Below are positions 43,796-53,200 of a stretch of 64,000 nt of DNA, piece after piece (within the stretch, counting starts at the first letter, position 1; the number at the start of each line of letters is the position of its first letter). The notes beneath the pieces were generated by a model. It saw nothing but the letters and a program-made list of their open reading frames with translations. It had not been told where the DNA came from and ran no database searches. Source of the stretch: Sphingobacterium prati (lineage in GTDB: Bacteria > Bacteroidota > Bacteroidia > Sphingobacteriales > Sphingobacteriaceae); assembly GCF_013167215.1 (NCBI RefSeq), contig NZ_JABJWY010000034.1, forward strand, positions 310,001-374,000. Direction: 5' to 3'. The translations under genes and the position numbers were made by a program.

Positions 43796-44059
43796 ATGGA
43801 AAAGATATTTCAACATTCAATAGTAAAACAAGGTTTAATTATTGCCTATTATTTTAGTAATAGATGGTATCGTAAGTGTCTGTTTAATGAGAGTAGTATC
43901 CCGGCCTCAAATAATACCGATCCTGTTAAGCGTTCAGAAACAGATATTAAGGAGCCTCATAAACATAAAAGATCCAGTAATAAGTGGCCGGAACATAAAG
44001 AAAAATCCGACTGGGATGAGGATGTAAAGAATCCAGCTATTCCCAAGAAAACAGATTGA
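43796..44059 (+). CDS. Small hypothetical protein, uncertain
   Basis: 87 residues from the ATG at 43796. A weakly hydrophobic start (HSIVKQGLIIAYYFSNRWYR) is followed by a charged Lys/His/Asp/Glu-rich tail (EPHKHKRSSNKWPEHKEKSD). No family recognised and another frame is open over part of the stretch, so coding status is uncertain. Confidence 0.35.
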   Translation: MEKIFQHSIVKQGLIIAYYFSNRWYRKCLFNESSIPASNNTDPVKRSETDIKEPHKHKRSSNKWPEHKEKSDWDEDVKNPAIPKKTD

Positions 44060-44068
44060 CCATTAATG

Positions 44069-46087
44069 TCAATCTGTCTGAATTTGTAGTTGACGATTTT
44101 TATCAAACCGGATATCACGAATAAATACCATTCTCTGATCTCCGGTTTTCGTTGTCCGACCGTGATAAACGCAACGCAGTTTTCCATTGCGGTCCTTAAA
44201 TATGCTGTTGTGTCCCGTACCCGAAATGACTCCACCACTATCGGTGTTTTTTTGTATGATCGGATTGGTGCTAGATTTGCTGTAATTTCCCAAAGGGGAT
44301 GCAGAAGTCGCATAGCCAACGGCATAGTTTGCCCCTCCAAAATAATTAGTGGAATACATCATATAATATTGTCCTTTTGCTTTTAATAAAAACGACCCCT
44401 CCGTCCATCTTCTATTGATTTCGCCCGAAAATACCGAACGGCTTTCCCATTCAGACTGTGCATCATTCATAGATTCAGGTGGCCGTATTAGTAATACTGG
44501 TTGCCCAATGATTTGTTGCATACTGCTGTCCAATTCGACACCGTAGACCCAACTTTCTTCAACATCTTTATACCCCCATTTGGATTTGGCCCAATAAGCA
44601 ATTTCAGAAGCAATTGGATGTTCATAACAACAACGGGAATAAAACAAATAATTTTTGTTGTTGGTATCCCGAAAAACATTGGCATCAATAATGGGATAAC
44701 CAGGGTCAAACAGCGGCTTGCCCGTTAGGTCTATAAAGGGGCCCAATGGATTATCGGCGACAGCAATACCTATGCGATAGTTCTCCAATTCATTATTGGG
44801 ATTTTCCTTCCAGTGTGCGCTGTAATACATATAATATTTATCATTGACTGCATATACTTCCGGCGCCCAAAAGTCTTTCGTGCCCCATGCTTTAGGCTGC
44901 TTTCCATCATACACCTTTCCTGATTCTTTCCAATGTACGAGATCTTTAGAGCTATATGCTATAAATCCATTTTCTGTACCTCCCGTTCCGTACAGGTAAT
45001 ATTGATCACTGGCTTTATCGTAGAGGATGAAAGGATCCCCAAAAGCAACACCAATGGAACCTGCTGATTGATCCAAAGTATCTATTAATCTGAATTTAGC
45101 ACTATCAAATTTGGGAATTACAATACCTGTATCCCTAGCGGAGGAAAAATCTACGGGTACTATAGCCGTACGTCGCGGAGCTACTTGCTGATCGGAAAAA
45201 TGTGTATGGCAGACATAATACCACTGTTTTCCTTTCTGGAATAAATCGCCATGTCCAGTTCCGGCAAAACCGCTGTTATTTTGGCTCAATAACGGGCTTG
45301 TTCCCATTTTCTCCCAGGGGCCATACACATTGTCGGAAACCGCTACACCTACAGCATAATCCTTATTCCTAAAATCATTGGCAGAATAAAACATATAATA
45401 ATGACTCCCATGACGCAAAACAGTGGGGCCTTCGCTAACCGGCCATCCTGAACCAGCAGTATTCTCCCAAGGAAGTCCAGCATGCAGACATTCTCTTAAT
45501 GTCTCTTCCTTAATCCCAGAGTAGTCCCTTTTTAATTCAGCGACAAAGATACGATTCCCTTCCTTGAGCCTGACGTGAAACAAATACTTTTTACCATCCT
45601 TATCCCTAAATACATAAGGATCAATCTCCTTTCCTCCTGCTATAAGTGTGCTAGGAATATCCTGTTTAAAAGGACCGATAGGGGAATCACTGACTGCGAT
45701 CGCAATTTTTTCATCGGCAGTATATGCCATGTAAAATTTCCCCTGCTCAAACCATACTTGCGGAGCCCAAAAACCCTTGCTTCCAAATACATCTTCTTTG
45801 ACCAATGCAAATCCTGCTTTAGCACCTATCGGTCCCTGCCAGTGCTTCAGATCCCGAGACTTGTACACTTTAAAACCCAATTGCTGGTCACTATCACCAT
45901 TAGTACCATACAAATAGTAATAACCATCGTGGTAGAATATTGTTGGATCAGCTTGAAAAATTCCATTTTCGGATACCGACAGCCATTCATTGGAATCGTT
46001 TAAAGGGGTGACAATACTAGCCCTATGCATGGCGTAGCCCAGCGGCAGGATGCCGTAAAAAATAAAAAGGAATGTATAAAATTTCAT
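44069..46087 (-). CDS. Secreted protein with two GH43 domains
   Basis: 672 residues from the ATG at 46087 (ATG at 46105 is possible), with a signal peptide ending near GYAMH. Two five-bladed beta-propeller GH43 units in tandem. Unit 1, about residues 40-335: FQADPTIFYHDGYYYLYGT, KEIDPYVFRDKDGKKYLF, WPVSEGPTVLRHGSHYYMF. Unit 2, about 345-672: VAFGDPFILYDKASDQYYLY, PIIDANVFRDTNNKNYLFY, WTEGSFLLKAKGQYYMMYS. Each keeps the Asp base, Asp pKa modulator and Glu acid. Acts on arabinan, xylan or related glycans; specificity is not deducible. Not linked to a SusC/D pair. Confidence 0.9.
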   Translation of the reverse strand: MKFYTFLFIFYGILPLGYAMHRASIVTPLNDSNEWLSVSENGIFQADPTIFYHDGYYYLYGTNGDSDQQLGFKVYKSRDLKHWQGPIGAKAGFALVKEDVFGSKGFWAPQVWFEQGKFYMAYTADEKIAIAVSDSPIGPFKQDIPSTLIAGGKEIDPYVFRDKDGKKYLFHVRLKEGNRIFVAELKRDYSGIKEETLRECLHAGLPWENTAGSGWPVSEGPTVLRHGSHYYMFYSANDFRNKDYAVGVAVSDNVYGPWEKMGTSPLLSQNNSGFAGTGHGDLFQKGKQWYYVCHTHFSDQQVAPRRTAIVPVDFSSARDTGIVIPKFDSAKFRLIDTLDQSAGSIGVAFGDPFILYDKASDQYYLYGTGGTENGFIAYSSKDLVHWKESGKVYDGKQPKAWGTKDFWAPEVYAVNDKYYMYYSAHWKENPNNELENYRIGIAVADNPLGPFIDLTGKPLFDPGYPIIDANVFRDTNNKNYLFYSRCCYEHPIASEIAYWAKSKWGYKDVEESWVYGVELDSSMQQIIGQPVLLIRPPESMNDAQSEWESRSVFSGEINRRWTEGSFLLKAKGQYYMMYSTNYFGGANYAVGYATSASPLGNYSKSSTNPIIQKNTDSGGVISGTGHNSIFKDRNGKLRCVYHGRTTKTGDQRMVFIRDIRFDKNRQLQIQTD

Positions 46088-46171
46088 CTTTTTTACTGAA
46101 TACAATTTAAGTATACACTAAAATTGAAGAAATAATTTCAATAGTACATGTGATATTGTATCAATGAAAGA

Positions 46172-46366
46172 TCAATTTGTATCTTTTTTCTTATTTTCAC
46201 TCTTTGTTGTTTTTTTATTATGTGTGATATCTTCACCTTTAATTTCATTTTCTGTTGATTCTCTGCTATCGAGATTATTTTTGTTCAAGACCGTATTTCC
46301 TTTCACATTCTTGGTCGATTTATTCCTGCTTTGCATATTCATCATCTTTAATTTTAATGAAACCAT
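46172..46366 (-). CDS. Small basic hypothetical protein, uncertain
   Basis: 64 residues, very rich in Lys, Asn, Ser and Thr (NMQSRNKSTKNVKGNTVLN, HNKKTTKSENKKKDTN). Similar in style to other short lysine-rich proteins in this region. The complementary strand is also open but encodes an implausibly Phe/Leu-rich sequence. Coding status uncertain. Confidence 0.35.
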   Translation of the reverse strand: MVSLKLKMMNMQSRNKSTKNVKGNTVLNKNNLDSRESTENEIKGEDITHNKKTTKSENKKKDTN

Positions 46367-46575
46367 CTTGTCTATAGAACCTTTATCACCGACCTTTTGT
46401 TGAATTCATATTAAATAAACTATTTATTTTTTACATCTGTTCTACTAATGAAAATAGCGAATAATTTTACATTAAACACGATGAAAAAAAGAGAATTATG
46501 TTTTCAACGGACTGCAATGCTATAGCAAAGTCAGCCAATTGAGCGAAATAAGTATTTAGAAAGGAGTAAACAATA

Positions 46576-46905
46576 ATGGATAAACAGAAATTCCAAAACT
46601 GCATCAGCGCCTGTTGGACCTGTGTTACAGCCTGTCAGTCATGTGCCCTAGCTTGTACCAACGAGAATGATATTGGGATGATGGCTAAATGTATTGCTTT
46701 AAATATAGAATGTGCAATATTAGGCTCTACCACAGCTCAATTGCTCGCAATAGATAGTTTTTATGCAAAAGAACTTGTTAAGATTTGTGCAGAAATTTGT
46801 TCTAACTGTGCTGAGGAATGTTTCAAATATAAATACAAACATTGCCAGTCCTGCGCGAAGGCTTGTGAACATTGCGCTATTGCCTGCAATGCAATATTTG
46901 TTTAA
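46576..46905 (+). CDS. Four-helix bundle copper-binding protein (DUF326/Csp-like)
   Basis: 109 residues with 17 cysteines spaced as CxxxC/CxxC along helices (ISACWTCVTACQSCALACTN, EICSNCAEECFKYKYKHCQS, CAKACEHCAIACN). This matches DUF326, whose Csp members store many Cu(I) ions inside a four-helix bundle. No signal peptide, so the cytosolic Csp3-like type. Preceded by a strong GAAAGGAG Shine-Dalgarno site, uncommon in this phylum. Confidence 0.92.
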   Translation: MDKQKFQNCISACWTCVTACQSCALACTNENDIGMMAKCIALNIECAILGSTTAQLLAIDSFYAKELVKICAEICSNCAEECFKYKYKHCQSCAKACEHCAIACNAIFV

Positions 46906-46950
46906 AAAGGTCGCGATAGCGTATCTAGTGGAAAAGAAAAAGATGGAATA

Positions 46951-47613
46951 CTAATTTAATATTCCATTCTCAAAGGCAAACTTGACTAAATGTGCGGTAT
47001 TTTTTACGCCAGCTTTATCTATTAGATTTTGACGGTGTCCCTCCACCGTACGTTTGCTCAAAAAAATCTTATCTGCAATTTCGATATTAGTATATCCCTC
47101 AGCTATTAGCTCCAATACTTCAAGTTCACGTTCAGAAATCTCAAAATCAGTTCGCGTTCCTATCATATGCTGCGCGTATCGTTGACCAGAACGTATCTGA
47201 TCTAGAAGTAACATAGAGATTTCCTCGCTTATATATCTGCCTCCATTGGCAATATGATTAAGTGCAAAAAGTAATTCGTTATAACCAACATTTTTTAATA
47301 AATATCCTTTAAGACCATATTCAAAGGACTCAATAACATAATTAATTTGATTCAGCATCGAGAGTATAACCACTTTTATATTCTTGTCACGTTGATATAA
47401 AACCTGTAAAAGTGCTATTCCATCCATTTCCGCCATATTAATATCTGTCAATACAATATCGGGCTTCGAATCCGGATTTGATTCCAGATAATCGAGCGCT
47501 TCTCTCCCATTGGAAGCTTCCCCAACAACTTCAAAATTATCATGGGATTCCAAAAGCAATTTAATACCATTTCGTACCACCATATGGTCCTCTACCAACA
47601 GGATTTTTGTCAT
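46951..47613 (-). CDS. NarL/FixJ-type response regulator
   Basis: 220 residues. Receiver domain KILLVEDHMVVRNGIKLLLE with acidic pocket and phospho-acceptor Asp57 in PDIVLTDINM. C-terminal LuxR-type HTH: ISERELEVLELIAEGYTNIE, IADKIFLSKRTVEGHRQNLI, DKAGVKNTAHLVKFAFENG. Located nine bases downstream of the degenerate kinase gene on the same strand, so co-transcribed. The palindrome at 48418-48441 upstream of the pair is a plausible binding site. Confidence 0.95.
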   Translation of the reverse strand: MTKILLVEDHMVVRNGIKLLLESHDNFEVVGEASNGREALDYLESNPDSKPDIVLTDINMAEMDGIALLQVLYQRDKNIKVVILSMLNQINYVIESFEYGLKGYLLKNVGYNELLFALNHIANGGRYISEEISMLLLDQIRSGQRYAQHMIGTRTDFEISERELEVLELIAEGYTNIEIADKIFLSKRTVEGHRQNLIDKAGVKNTAHLVKFAFENGILN

Positions 47614-47622
47614 ATCATCTTT

Positions 47623-48321
47623 TTAAATAGTTAATTTAAGCACCATACCCGTCTCCAGAGTATCGTTAATAATTGTAGCGCTATAAAGCTCTACCACTTT
47701 TCTTAATCGCATGGGGTCATCTTTGCAATTCGTTTTTTGCAATACATTATCGGCTTTAAGATAAGGTAGTACTTTGATAAAGATAGCGAAATCAATGAGC
47801 TGCACGGATATGGAAACTGCCTGAATGGTTATCTCATCGTTTAAGTATTCAAATAGTGCGATAAGTAATTTAAACAGGTGCACTTGAATATGATGATGAA
47901 GCTCTTTTAAATCCGGGTCAAGTATAATGTCGATATTGAAACCCAGTTTCTGTTTATACGAAACCACAACGTCATCAATGGCATGAAAAATTCCCAAATC
48001 ATTTAATATCGGATTATAAAGGACTATCGCTTTATTGCGTAATTCTATGATCAAAGAAGTCAATGAATCACTTAAGCAACGTAATTCTTCAGAATTGCCA
48101 TATCTATTGGTAAAATTCTGTAATGAAATACGCATCCCATACAATTCCTGTGCAAGATCGTCTCTAAAATATCGACCAATACGTGCTATGTCTTCCTGCT
48201 GATTCCGGATTATGGATTTGTAAAAGTCTTCCTGACTTCCACCCCAAATTTGTTTAAGAGGTTGTCCTCCGTCATTTTCCTGTGCTTGATCTATATATAA
48301 GTTTTTGTCATCGTTCCCCAT
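47623..48321 (-). CDS. Degenerate HisKA_3-type sensor kinase
   Basis: 232 residues. The dimerisation segment reads EDIARIGRYFRDDLAQELYG, matching the ARxLHDDLxQEL H-box of LytS/NarX-like kinases, but the phospho-acceptor His is Arg53. The ATPase half (LHHHIQVHLFKLLIALFEYL onward) lacks the Asn of the N-box and any DxGxG box. No membrane segment or sensor domain. It cannot work as a normal kinase, yet it remains open and is paired with an intact response regulator, suggesting a pseudokinase or adaptor role. Confidence 0.75.
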   Translation of the reverse strand: MGNDDKNLYIDQAQENDGGQPLKQIWGGSQEDFYKSIIRNQQEDIARIGRYFRDDLAQELYGMRISLQNFTNRYGNSEELRCLSDSLTSLIIELRNKAIVLYNPILNDLGIFHAIDDVVVSYKQKLGFNIDIILDPDLKELHHHIQVHLFKLLIALFEYLNDEITIQAVSISVQLIDFAIFIKVLPYLKADNVLQKTNCKDDPMRLRKVVELYSATIINDTLETGMVLKLTI

Positions 48322-48637
48322 GGTATGGTGCTTTTATACTATGACTAATAACCATTATCACGCTTGAACAGTTTTTAATAATTGACAACCACGTAAAACG
48401 GAGCTGTACTGTTTATAGTACTACGTATAAATACGTAGTACTTCGGGATAAAGAATGGATTTGAGTAAGGAAAACACTTGTTGTTAAAGTAAAAAACACC
48501 TTAATATTTTTTTTAACAACGCGCTTGTTAGCATTAATTAAAACACCTAAATAACTGAAAAATAAATAGTTAAAAATGAAACAAAATTACGTAAACAGAA
48601 TTTAAATTTAAAAAAGCTGTATTTTATCTATTTTTTC
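48322..48637. other. Intergenic region with palindrome
   Basis: About 370 bases to the second sigma gene, including the palindrome and sigma motif listed separately. The rest is AT-rich with no gene seen. Confidence 0.4.
48418..48441. promoter_or_regulatory. Palindrome between regulator operon and sigma gene 2
   Basis: GTACTACGTAT-AA-ATACGTAGTAC, perfect 11-bp arms. It contains two TACGTA cores; symmetrical sites of this kind are bound by NarL/FixJ-type regulators. Lies 97 bases upstream of the pseudokinase start and about 250 bases before sigma gene 2. Confidence 0.5.
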
Positions 48638-48653
48638 TAGCACCCTAATTGTA
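48638..48653 (+). promoter_or_regulatory. Conserved upstream motif of sigma gene 2
   Basis: TAGCACCCTAATTGTA, identical at 15 of 16 positions to the motif at 35570-35585 upstream of sigma gene 1. Distance to start codon 38 bases. Candidate auto- or cross-regulated ECF promoter. Confidence 0.5.
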
Positions 48654-48691
48654 GTAGCCTAGGAACTAATAAACACTTAAAAATTGGTAAT

Positions 48692-49198
48692 ATGGGAAAT
48701 ACAACAATCGATCAACTGTTTAAGGAAAAAAGACCTACATTAAAATATTTGGCTGCGCAATTTACGAGCGATCCAGATGAGAGAGAAGATTTAGTGCAGG
48801 AAACTATGGTTAGATCTCTATCTTCCATAGAAAAGTTTTTAAAACATCCAAAGCTCATGTCCTGGTTATATATTATAATGAAGAATACATATATTAATCA
48901 ATATACTCGGAATAAACGGTTGGAAAACTATCGCAATGAATATATAAGCACCGGTTATGCAAATGAAATCACAACTAATCGTGGCGAGAATAATTTTGTA
49001 GCATCGGATATTCAGCAAGCCCTAAATAATTTACCAAAAGAATATTACAACGCTTTTGCACTATTTTTGGAAGGTTTTAAATACTATGAAATTGCGGAGC
49101 ACTTGCAGATTCCCGAAGGAACTGTAAAAACACGCATCCATATGGCGCGCAAGTCTTTGCAAAAGCAACTGAAAACATATTCTAAAAGTATTTATTAA
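48692..49198 (+). CDS. ECF-like RNA polymerase sigma factor 2
   Basis: 168 residues, full-length paralogue of the sigma factor at 35635. Shared stretches: FTSDPDEREDLVQETMVRSL, KHPKLMSWLYIIMKNTYINQ, LFLEGFKYYEIAEHLQIPEG and TVKTRIHMARKSLQKQLKTY. The DNA-contacting 2.4 and 4.2 helices are nearly identical in both, so they may read overlapping promoters. No anti-sigma gene nearby; adjacent instead to the response regulator/pseudokinase pair. Followed by a terminator. Confidence 0.93.
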   Translation: MGNTTIDQLFKEKRPTLKYLAAQFTSDPDEREDLVQETMVRSLSSIEKFLKHPKLMSWLYIIMKNTYINQYTRNKRLENYRNEYISTGYANEITTNRGENNFVASDIQQALNNLPKEYYNAFALFLEGFKYYEIAEHLQIPEGTVKTRIHMARKSLQKQLKTYSKSIY

Positions 49199-49217
49199 CA
49201 ACAGCAACCCTTTGTAC

Positions 49218-49247
49218 AAAGCAGGCGCGCATCAAGTGCCTGCTTTT
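49218..49247 (+). terminator. Terminator after sigma gene 2
   Basis: 9-bp stem AAAGCAGGC/GCCTGCTTT followed by T-rich sequence. Confidence 0.8.
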
Positions 49248-49352
49248 GGTTTATCTTTTTTGACGTTTAATTCGTAAAGGCTAAGTGTGCTATCCCGTAT
49301 ATTTAGTATATTAGGTTATTTCTAATAAAATCTAGTTTATTAACGTTACGAT

Positions 49353-50075
49353 ATGAGACACAAATTAAAATTATTATCACTGGTTGTTACTAGTGGTTTT
49401 TTATTGATGATATCCTGCCAATCTGTTTCTGATGACAATGAAAACCGGATACGGGTCAGCGGTGAAGGAAAAATCAGAATTATGCCTGACCAGGTCACTC
49501 TCACAATAAATACGGCATTCACCAAACCTCGGATGGTAGATGCTGTACGGGAAACACAAAATACTGTCGATAGTGTTATTGCCATTCTCGGAAAATATGG
49601 CAATAAAAAGGAGGACATAAAGACAAGTAGTGTCTCAGCAAACAAAGATTATCAATTTATCGGAAATACGAATAAATTTGTCGGTTATCAGGCGCAACAG
49701 ACCATCGATTTTGTTTTACACGATCTATCCAAATTCACGGAATTGACGGGTAAATTACTCGAAACTAAAATCAGTGGAATTGGTTCAATCTCATTTGACC
49801 ATTCAAAAGCCGATAGTATTCTTCGGGAAGCCGACCTCATCGCGTATGACGATGCACTAAAATCAGCCCAAAAGTTGGCTTCACGAGCTGATGTAAAGAT
49901 TGGAAAACTGCTATTTTTATCAAATGATGGTAGTGGGTCGAATGAATCTACTGGGTATAGAACAGGGATGGCTTTGGAAACATTTAATAAAGCTTATGGT
50001 GGCGAGGGTTTTAAGATAGCTCCGGAGGTACTTGAATTTAAAAGGACGATATATACCGAATTTGAAATAAAATAG
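49353..50075 (+). CDS. SIMPL-domain (DUF541) lipoprotein
   Basis: 240 residues. Signal peptide with lipobox LLMISC (Cys24). Mature SIMPL/DUF541 domain: RIRVSGEGKIRIMPDQVTLT, VRETQNTVDSVIAILGKYG, DIKTSSVSANKDYQFIG, FVGYQAQQTIDFVLHDLSKF, and SAQKLASRADVKIGKLLFLS. Family members form periplasmic oligomers; some help resist oxidative stress (E. coli YggE). Shares a strong bidirectional terminator with the macroglobulin gene. Confidence 0.9.
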   Translation: MRHKLKLLSLVVTSGFLLMISCQSVSDDNENRIRVSGEGKIRIMPDQVTLTINTAFTKPRMVDAVRETQNTVDSVIAILGKYGNKKEDIKTSSVSANKDYQFIGNTNKFVGYQAQQTIDFVLHDLSKFTELTGKLLETKISGIGSISFDHSKADSILREADLIAYDDALKSAQKLASRADVKIGKLLFLSNDGSGSNESTGYRTGMALETFNKAYGGEGFKIAPEVLEFKRTIYTEFEIK

Positions 50076-50149
50076 CATATCCATACCCGCCGCAAAATAC
50101 GATCGAACACAGGGCATGTCTTTTAAAATCAGTGAGCAACGATTGCGTA

Positions 50150-50188
50150 AAAAGCTCTACTTCCGAATAATTCGGAAGTAGAGCTTTT
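50150..50188. terminator. Bidirectional terminator
   Basis: Perfect 18-bp stem, arm AAAAGCTCTACTTCCGAA at 50150-50167 with 50171-50188, U-runs both ways. Lies between the convergent SIMPL and macroglobulin genes. Confidence 0.92.
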
Positions 50189-50201
50189 AGTTCAATTGCA
50201 A

Positions 50202-53200
50202 TTAAGGAATAATGGTCAATATGGCATTTGCACTGCGTGCATTAATGGCGGGATCGTACATACATCCTATCGTGGTGATTCCCGAATTAAATATGCCCGG
50301 ATTGTTGGCTTTAACCTCATACTCATAAATTGATTTCCCCTTTAACAGGCGATCCATAAAGTAATTTGTCGAAGCATCTTTCAAACTAAAGTAATACCCC
50401 TTACGCCATTGGTATCCAGAAGGCCTATACACAGGCTCAACACCAGCTGGGCGACTATCTTTCAGATGAACATATTGAATGGGATCATCATTGATTACTG
50501 TAATTCTAACTTTGATCCGTTCGCCCAATTTAGCCTCCTTAGATTCTACCCACTCGCCTTTTCGCTCTACCAGATATACTTTCTGAACTGAAAGCGCATT
50601 TGTACCGGATTTCACCTGATTAAGATCTGCAAAATACTGATGGACAATACTTCCAGAAATAACTCTATCATTGTTGTTTTGTATTTGAATAGTCTTATCG
50701 GTTTGCAGTTCTACTTGATCAAATTGCTTACTGACTTCTCCCAAAACATTGTTACTCAGGTCAACCTCTGCCCTATTGATCAAAACACGCACAGTGTTTC
50801 CGGTAGCAAAATCCTTCGGATTGTCCGCTAATAATAGCGCATATACGGCATCAACTGTCATCCAGGTACTATACCAATGATTGACCTGTTTGTTATAATA
50901 GATCCATTGGGTGACTTGATTCAGCTTCGCCGGGTTATTTAGTTTGTAAGCTTCGACGAGATAAGATTGTAAGCTAATTTTATTGTATTGATTCAAATTA
51001 CTTTTCCAGTACATTCCTTTTTGTGCATCGACAATAGCCTCTTGATCAAGTCTATTTTTGATTTCCATACTTTGTTTACCTTGTCCAAAAAGCTGGTTAA
51101 CAATCCATGCTTTAGCCGCCAGTCCCGCATTTTGACCGGCACTGCTTAAGGGGGAATTAAGCAATTTGCGCTGCACAGATCGGAGTGAATCTTGCGGGAA
51201 AGGATTGAACTCTATCCAATACCGTCGCGCAAATAAATAGTCTATTCCAATATCGGCACTGGCTTTGGATGAAAATATGATCGGATCGCGATCAAGGTAT
51301 TGTGTAAGCTTTAAAGCAAGATCACGCATATCACTGTTGATTAAGGTTTTGTCCAAATAGAGTACTTTCCCGATAATTTCCAGCATACGGATGCTAATTT
51401 CAGTATTTGCTTGCCCCCCGTCAAACCAGGCAAACGAACCATCTTTGGATTGACTATTTTTTATCTTCTGTTCAACGGTAATGATTTCCGATTGTATATC
51501 AGCGTTAAAAAACGCTGCAATTGCTTTCAACCGTTCCTTATCTCCCTGTATATCGCGTAGCCAGGGCATTTCTTCCATTTTGAATTCATCTAAACTGCTA
51601 TTCTCTTCTAATCGCCCTTTTTTTGATCCGGCATCCAATTTTTTGAAATACGCTGTCACTGCAGGATAATGTAGCTTTATGTATTGCGCCATCTTGAGAC
51701 CAAACCACTTGCTGCTCAATTGTTCATTACATTCGTAGGGATAGCTTTTCAAATAGTCCAGTGCAGAGAGTATTTCCAGTATAGGATTGCTTTGCACTTG
51801 TACTCTTCCCATGAGGTTATCTTTAGTATTTCCTTTTAATGTATATGTTTTGGATTCTCCTGCTTTTAGAATAATTTTCTCCGAATCAGCCACCAGAATT
51901 TTATTTGGTAACACCGGAATTTCAATAATTTCACCGTCAGAAAACTCATTGCCAGCCGCAAGGATGCGAATCTGTATTGTTGGATATTCAGCCGGTATTT
52001 TCAAAGCCCATTCCACGGTTGTATTATTGGATGCTTCCACACTAAAGTTTTTTAGCACGGAATCAACCCGGAAAGCTGCCGAAACGACCTGATTATTTCG
52101 TGGATCAATAAGCTCTATTTTGGTATTTCCCTGAATGCGCTCCTTAGTCAAATTTTGAATTTGTGCCTTGATCGTTATCTGGTCATTGGTTCTAAAATAG
52201 CGTGGAATATTCGGGCGCACCATCAGCTGTTTTTGCGTTTGCGTAAAATAGGTACCTCTAGCGGATGCTAGTTCCTGAGTATGCGCAAAAAGTAACAATT
52301 TCCATTTTGTCAATGCTTCGGGACTGTCAAATTCGAAGCTGATATTACCCGCTTCATCGGTATATAAATTGGGATAGAAGAAAGCGGTTTCCTGAAGATT
52401 GGTCCGGGCCTTAATCTGCTTGAATTGATTGTCTGCAGTGGCATCAACACCACTGCCATCCATTTCAATAAATTCGGCAAGCTTCTCATTTACTGTATTC
52501 CCTACGGCTGCCGGTTCATACAGCACCGCTGAGGCGGCTAAAGGTCGTGACTGCTTCGTTGCACGGGCAGCACCACGGATGCGTATTGCGCCAACTTCAG
52601 CCCGCAGTCCGGGATCCCGCAACTCCTCGTACATACTCACGGTTGACATGTACGCTTGGTTATCTATTACTTCATATAAGGAGTCGTCCCGCTCCAGAAC
52701 GCTTCCCCAATAGCCCCCGCGGTTTGATAACAAACCATAGTCATAAATCTGATCCCGTTGATTATCGGCATTAGGCCCGTAGTAATAAGAGATAAACATG
52801 TCTCTCGAACTGATCTGCTGTCTAAAAGCATTGTTGATGTAGTAATAATTGGTCCTTGGATAATAAGGATAACGCAGCTGAAAAGAACCGAATGCATTAC
52901 TGGCAAATGCGTCCAAGGATGCGTCATACATTGTTGCCAACATTTCTGTCGCTATTGTTTTATCCGCCTGTTTTACCATAAAGCTCCATTTTTCTTTTTG
53001 ACCGGGCATTATTTTATCCCGAAATGTCTTGGTTTGAATCGTTAACTCCTTATTCCGTTGAAAAACAGGAATTATAATTGGTGATAGTGTCAATTGATTA
53101 TTGACAACAAAAAGTGCATTCAGCTGTAATTGACCGATGACATCTTTTTCATCCAATACAAATTGATAGTCAATACGACCATTTTTCCAATTCAGGATTT

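Noticed and set aside
46164..46403. Plus-strand frame rich in Phe and Leu
   Set aside because: Composition looks like the reverse complement of a lysine-rich sequence; no domain.
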